NCBI GenBank assembly: GCA_950295325.1
Contig: OX485805.1
Coordinates: 22,989,501-23,053,500, forward strand
Direction of reading: 5' to 3'
DNA from: Polytrichum commune
Lineage: Eukaryota > Streptophyta > Polytrichopsida > Polytrichales > Polytrichaceae
Length of the DNA stretch: 64,000 bases
In this document: positions 63,138 to 64,000 of the stretch, piece after piece
Position numbering within the stretch: the first letter of the stretch is position 1
How the letters are laid out: each line of letters starts with the position of its first letter
Program-made: the position numbers and the translations under genes
The notes under the pieces: model-generated
Database searches by the model: none
Told to the model about the DNA's origin: nothing
Seen by the model: only the letters and a program-made list of their open reading frames with translations

Positions 63138-63309
63138 AATATAGTAGAAATCACATACCTTACATGATACGAGTGTAACTGATGCCTAGATCAATTGGCC
63201 TACCACCAGAACAATTGTAGTAGCGGCCTTCTCACAAAAATTAGCAAACTATGGCACTTGGTTTCTTCTGTACGCTTAAAACCCAAATGATGGTAATCAT
63301 CGAACGAAA

Positions 63310-63605
63310 TACCTGAAAGTGGCGATGATACTTATCGGCAGGCACCAATATCTCCCTTGATATTCCAGATATTTTTCCTTGACTAATTTCAAATCACCAC
63401 AATTTGAGACTATTGATTTTGGTAAATTTATTACTCATTCACTCTAGTCACAGGATTCGAACTTCACTCACAGATTCATATACTACAAAATTCAATCATA
63501 CATAGAATGCTCAATTTATCAGATGTACAATCCCTCATGTGTGGGTCAAGGTCTTCAAAAAAATTGTTTCCTTCCCATGTCCTTTTGTTGCTCCTTCATG
63601 AAGCA
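63310..63605 (-). pseudogene. GH1 beta-glucosidase relic (exons 2 and 3)
   Basis: On the minus strand, 63541-63605 resembles exon 2 of the gene at 23081-27140 (YEGATKGHGKE..., then LTHT and a stop). The part at 63313-63380 resembles exon 3 (KYHRHFQ before a GTATTT donor, where the intact gene has EYHRFE and the same donor). The spacing keeps an intron-like gap. Frames are shifted and no other exons are visible to the window end. It shows that GH1 copies were once more numerous here. Confidence 0.6.
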
Positions 63606-63619
63606 ATTCTGCTATCACA

Positions 63620-64000
63620 TGGAAGTTCGCAACATTCTGCATGAGCTTATCTGAATTTTAGAACATGAGACTTTTTTCAAGAACTTGCAAATGGTAACAT
63701 TACAAATGATCTACCACACATACAAAGAGTATCGTAAGACGATTGTTCAGTTATAGATCGATCAGAATGTGATGAATCCACCTGGCCAAATAAGCAGTCT
63801 AGCTTTGGGGTGCATTTAGTTTTAGCTTATTTTATAATATGCATTTTAAAATACTCAGCAAATTTTGAGATGTTTTTAATGTTTTTGATTATGAATTCAC
63901 TACTACAGTCAATCCAGGTCAATACGGCAAATATAGGCACGTGCAACTTCGTCAATTGTTCCATATTGTCATATAACATTAGTATAGTCAAACTCAACGG
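63620..64000. other. Unassigned right edge
   Basis: No gene or bounded element is visible. GH1 exon 1, which would lie here if the relic were longer, is not recognisable. Confidence 0.4.

Overview
This is a stretch of a land-plant nuclear genome. The evidence is spliced genes with canonical GT-AG introns, a 13-exon plant-type family-1 beta-glucosidase, nepenthesin-type aspartic proteases, a plant-style Ty1/copia element and many MITE-like elements. The unnamed gene families, the LINE relic and the repeat load make me lean towards a bryophyte or another seed-free plant. That lean is an inference; no marker in the window settles the species.

Layout. (1) 350-5890 and 14022-19505 are direct copies of one 5.5 kb block. 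Each carries an intact four-exon nepenthesin-like aspartic protease on the minus strand with its TATA box, and an older MITE. (2) The 8.1 kb between them (5892-14017) is bounded by 29-bp inverted ends that begin CA(C/T)TA. It holds a transposon-like ORF remnant, a LINE tail, a truncated DNAJC17-like gene fragment that still has an intron, and a 356-bp tandem repeat. I read it as a large CACTA-like element, possibly with captured host sequence. (3) 19.5-23 kb is mostly non-genic, with a degenerate ORF and a MITE. (4) 23081-27140 is a complete GH1 beta-glucosidase gene on the minus strand; a relic of the same family lies at 63.3-63.6 kb. (5) 27.3-29.5 kb holds two clear MITEs, one with an exact 8-bp target duplication.

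(6) 28.9-42.1 kb is a diverged tandem duplication. Its left unit has decayed and carries a full-length copia element (30574-35943) with identical 237-bp LTRs, so the insertion is very recent. Its right unit carries an intact two-exon gene for a small membrane protein. (7) 41.97-43.1 kb is a 376-bp unit in three copies, and 47.8-48.6 kb is a ~258-bp unit in three copies. (8) 52.4-61.6 kb is a nest of DNA transposons: a dead Tc1/mariner element split by a G-rich MITE, a 1.3 kb Harbinger-type element whose empty site survives at 60.85 kb, a PIF-like transposase fragment and a foldback element.

Two gene families that I do not recognise occur together twice: a ~130-residue soluble, strand-rich protein (46.3-47.0 kb minus; 57.1-58.0 kb plus) and a ~190-206 residue protein with three predicted membrane segments (39.2-40.6 kb minus; 62.2-63.1 kb plus). 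Along the direction of transcription the soluble gene comes first in both places, so the pair looks like an inverted duplication of a two-gene unit. It is the best candidate here for an undescribed system, although nothing in the sequence gives its function.
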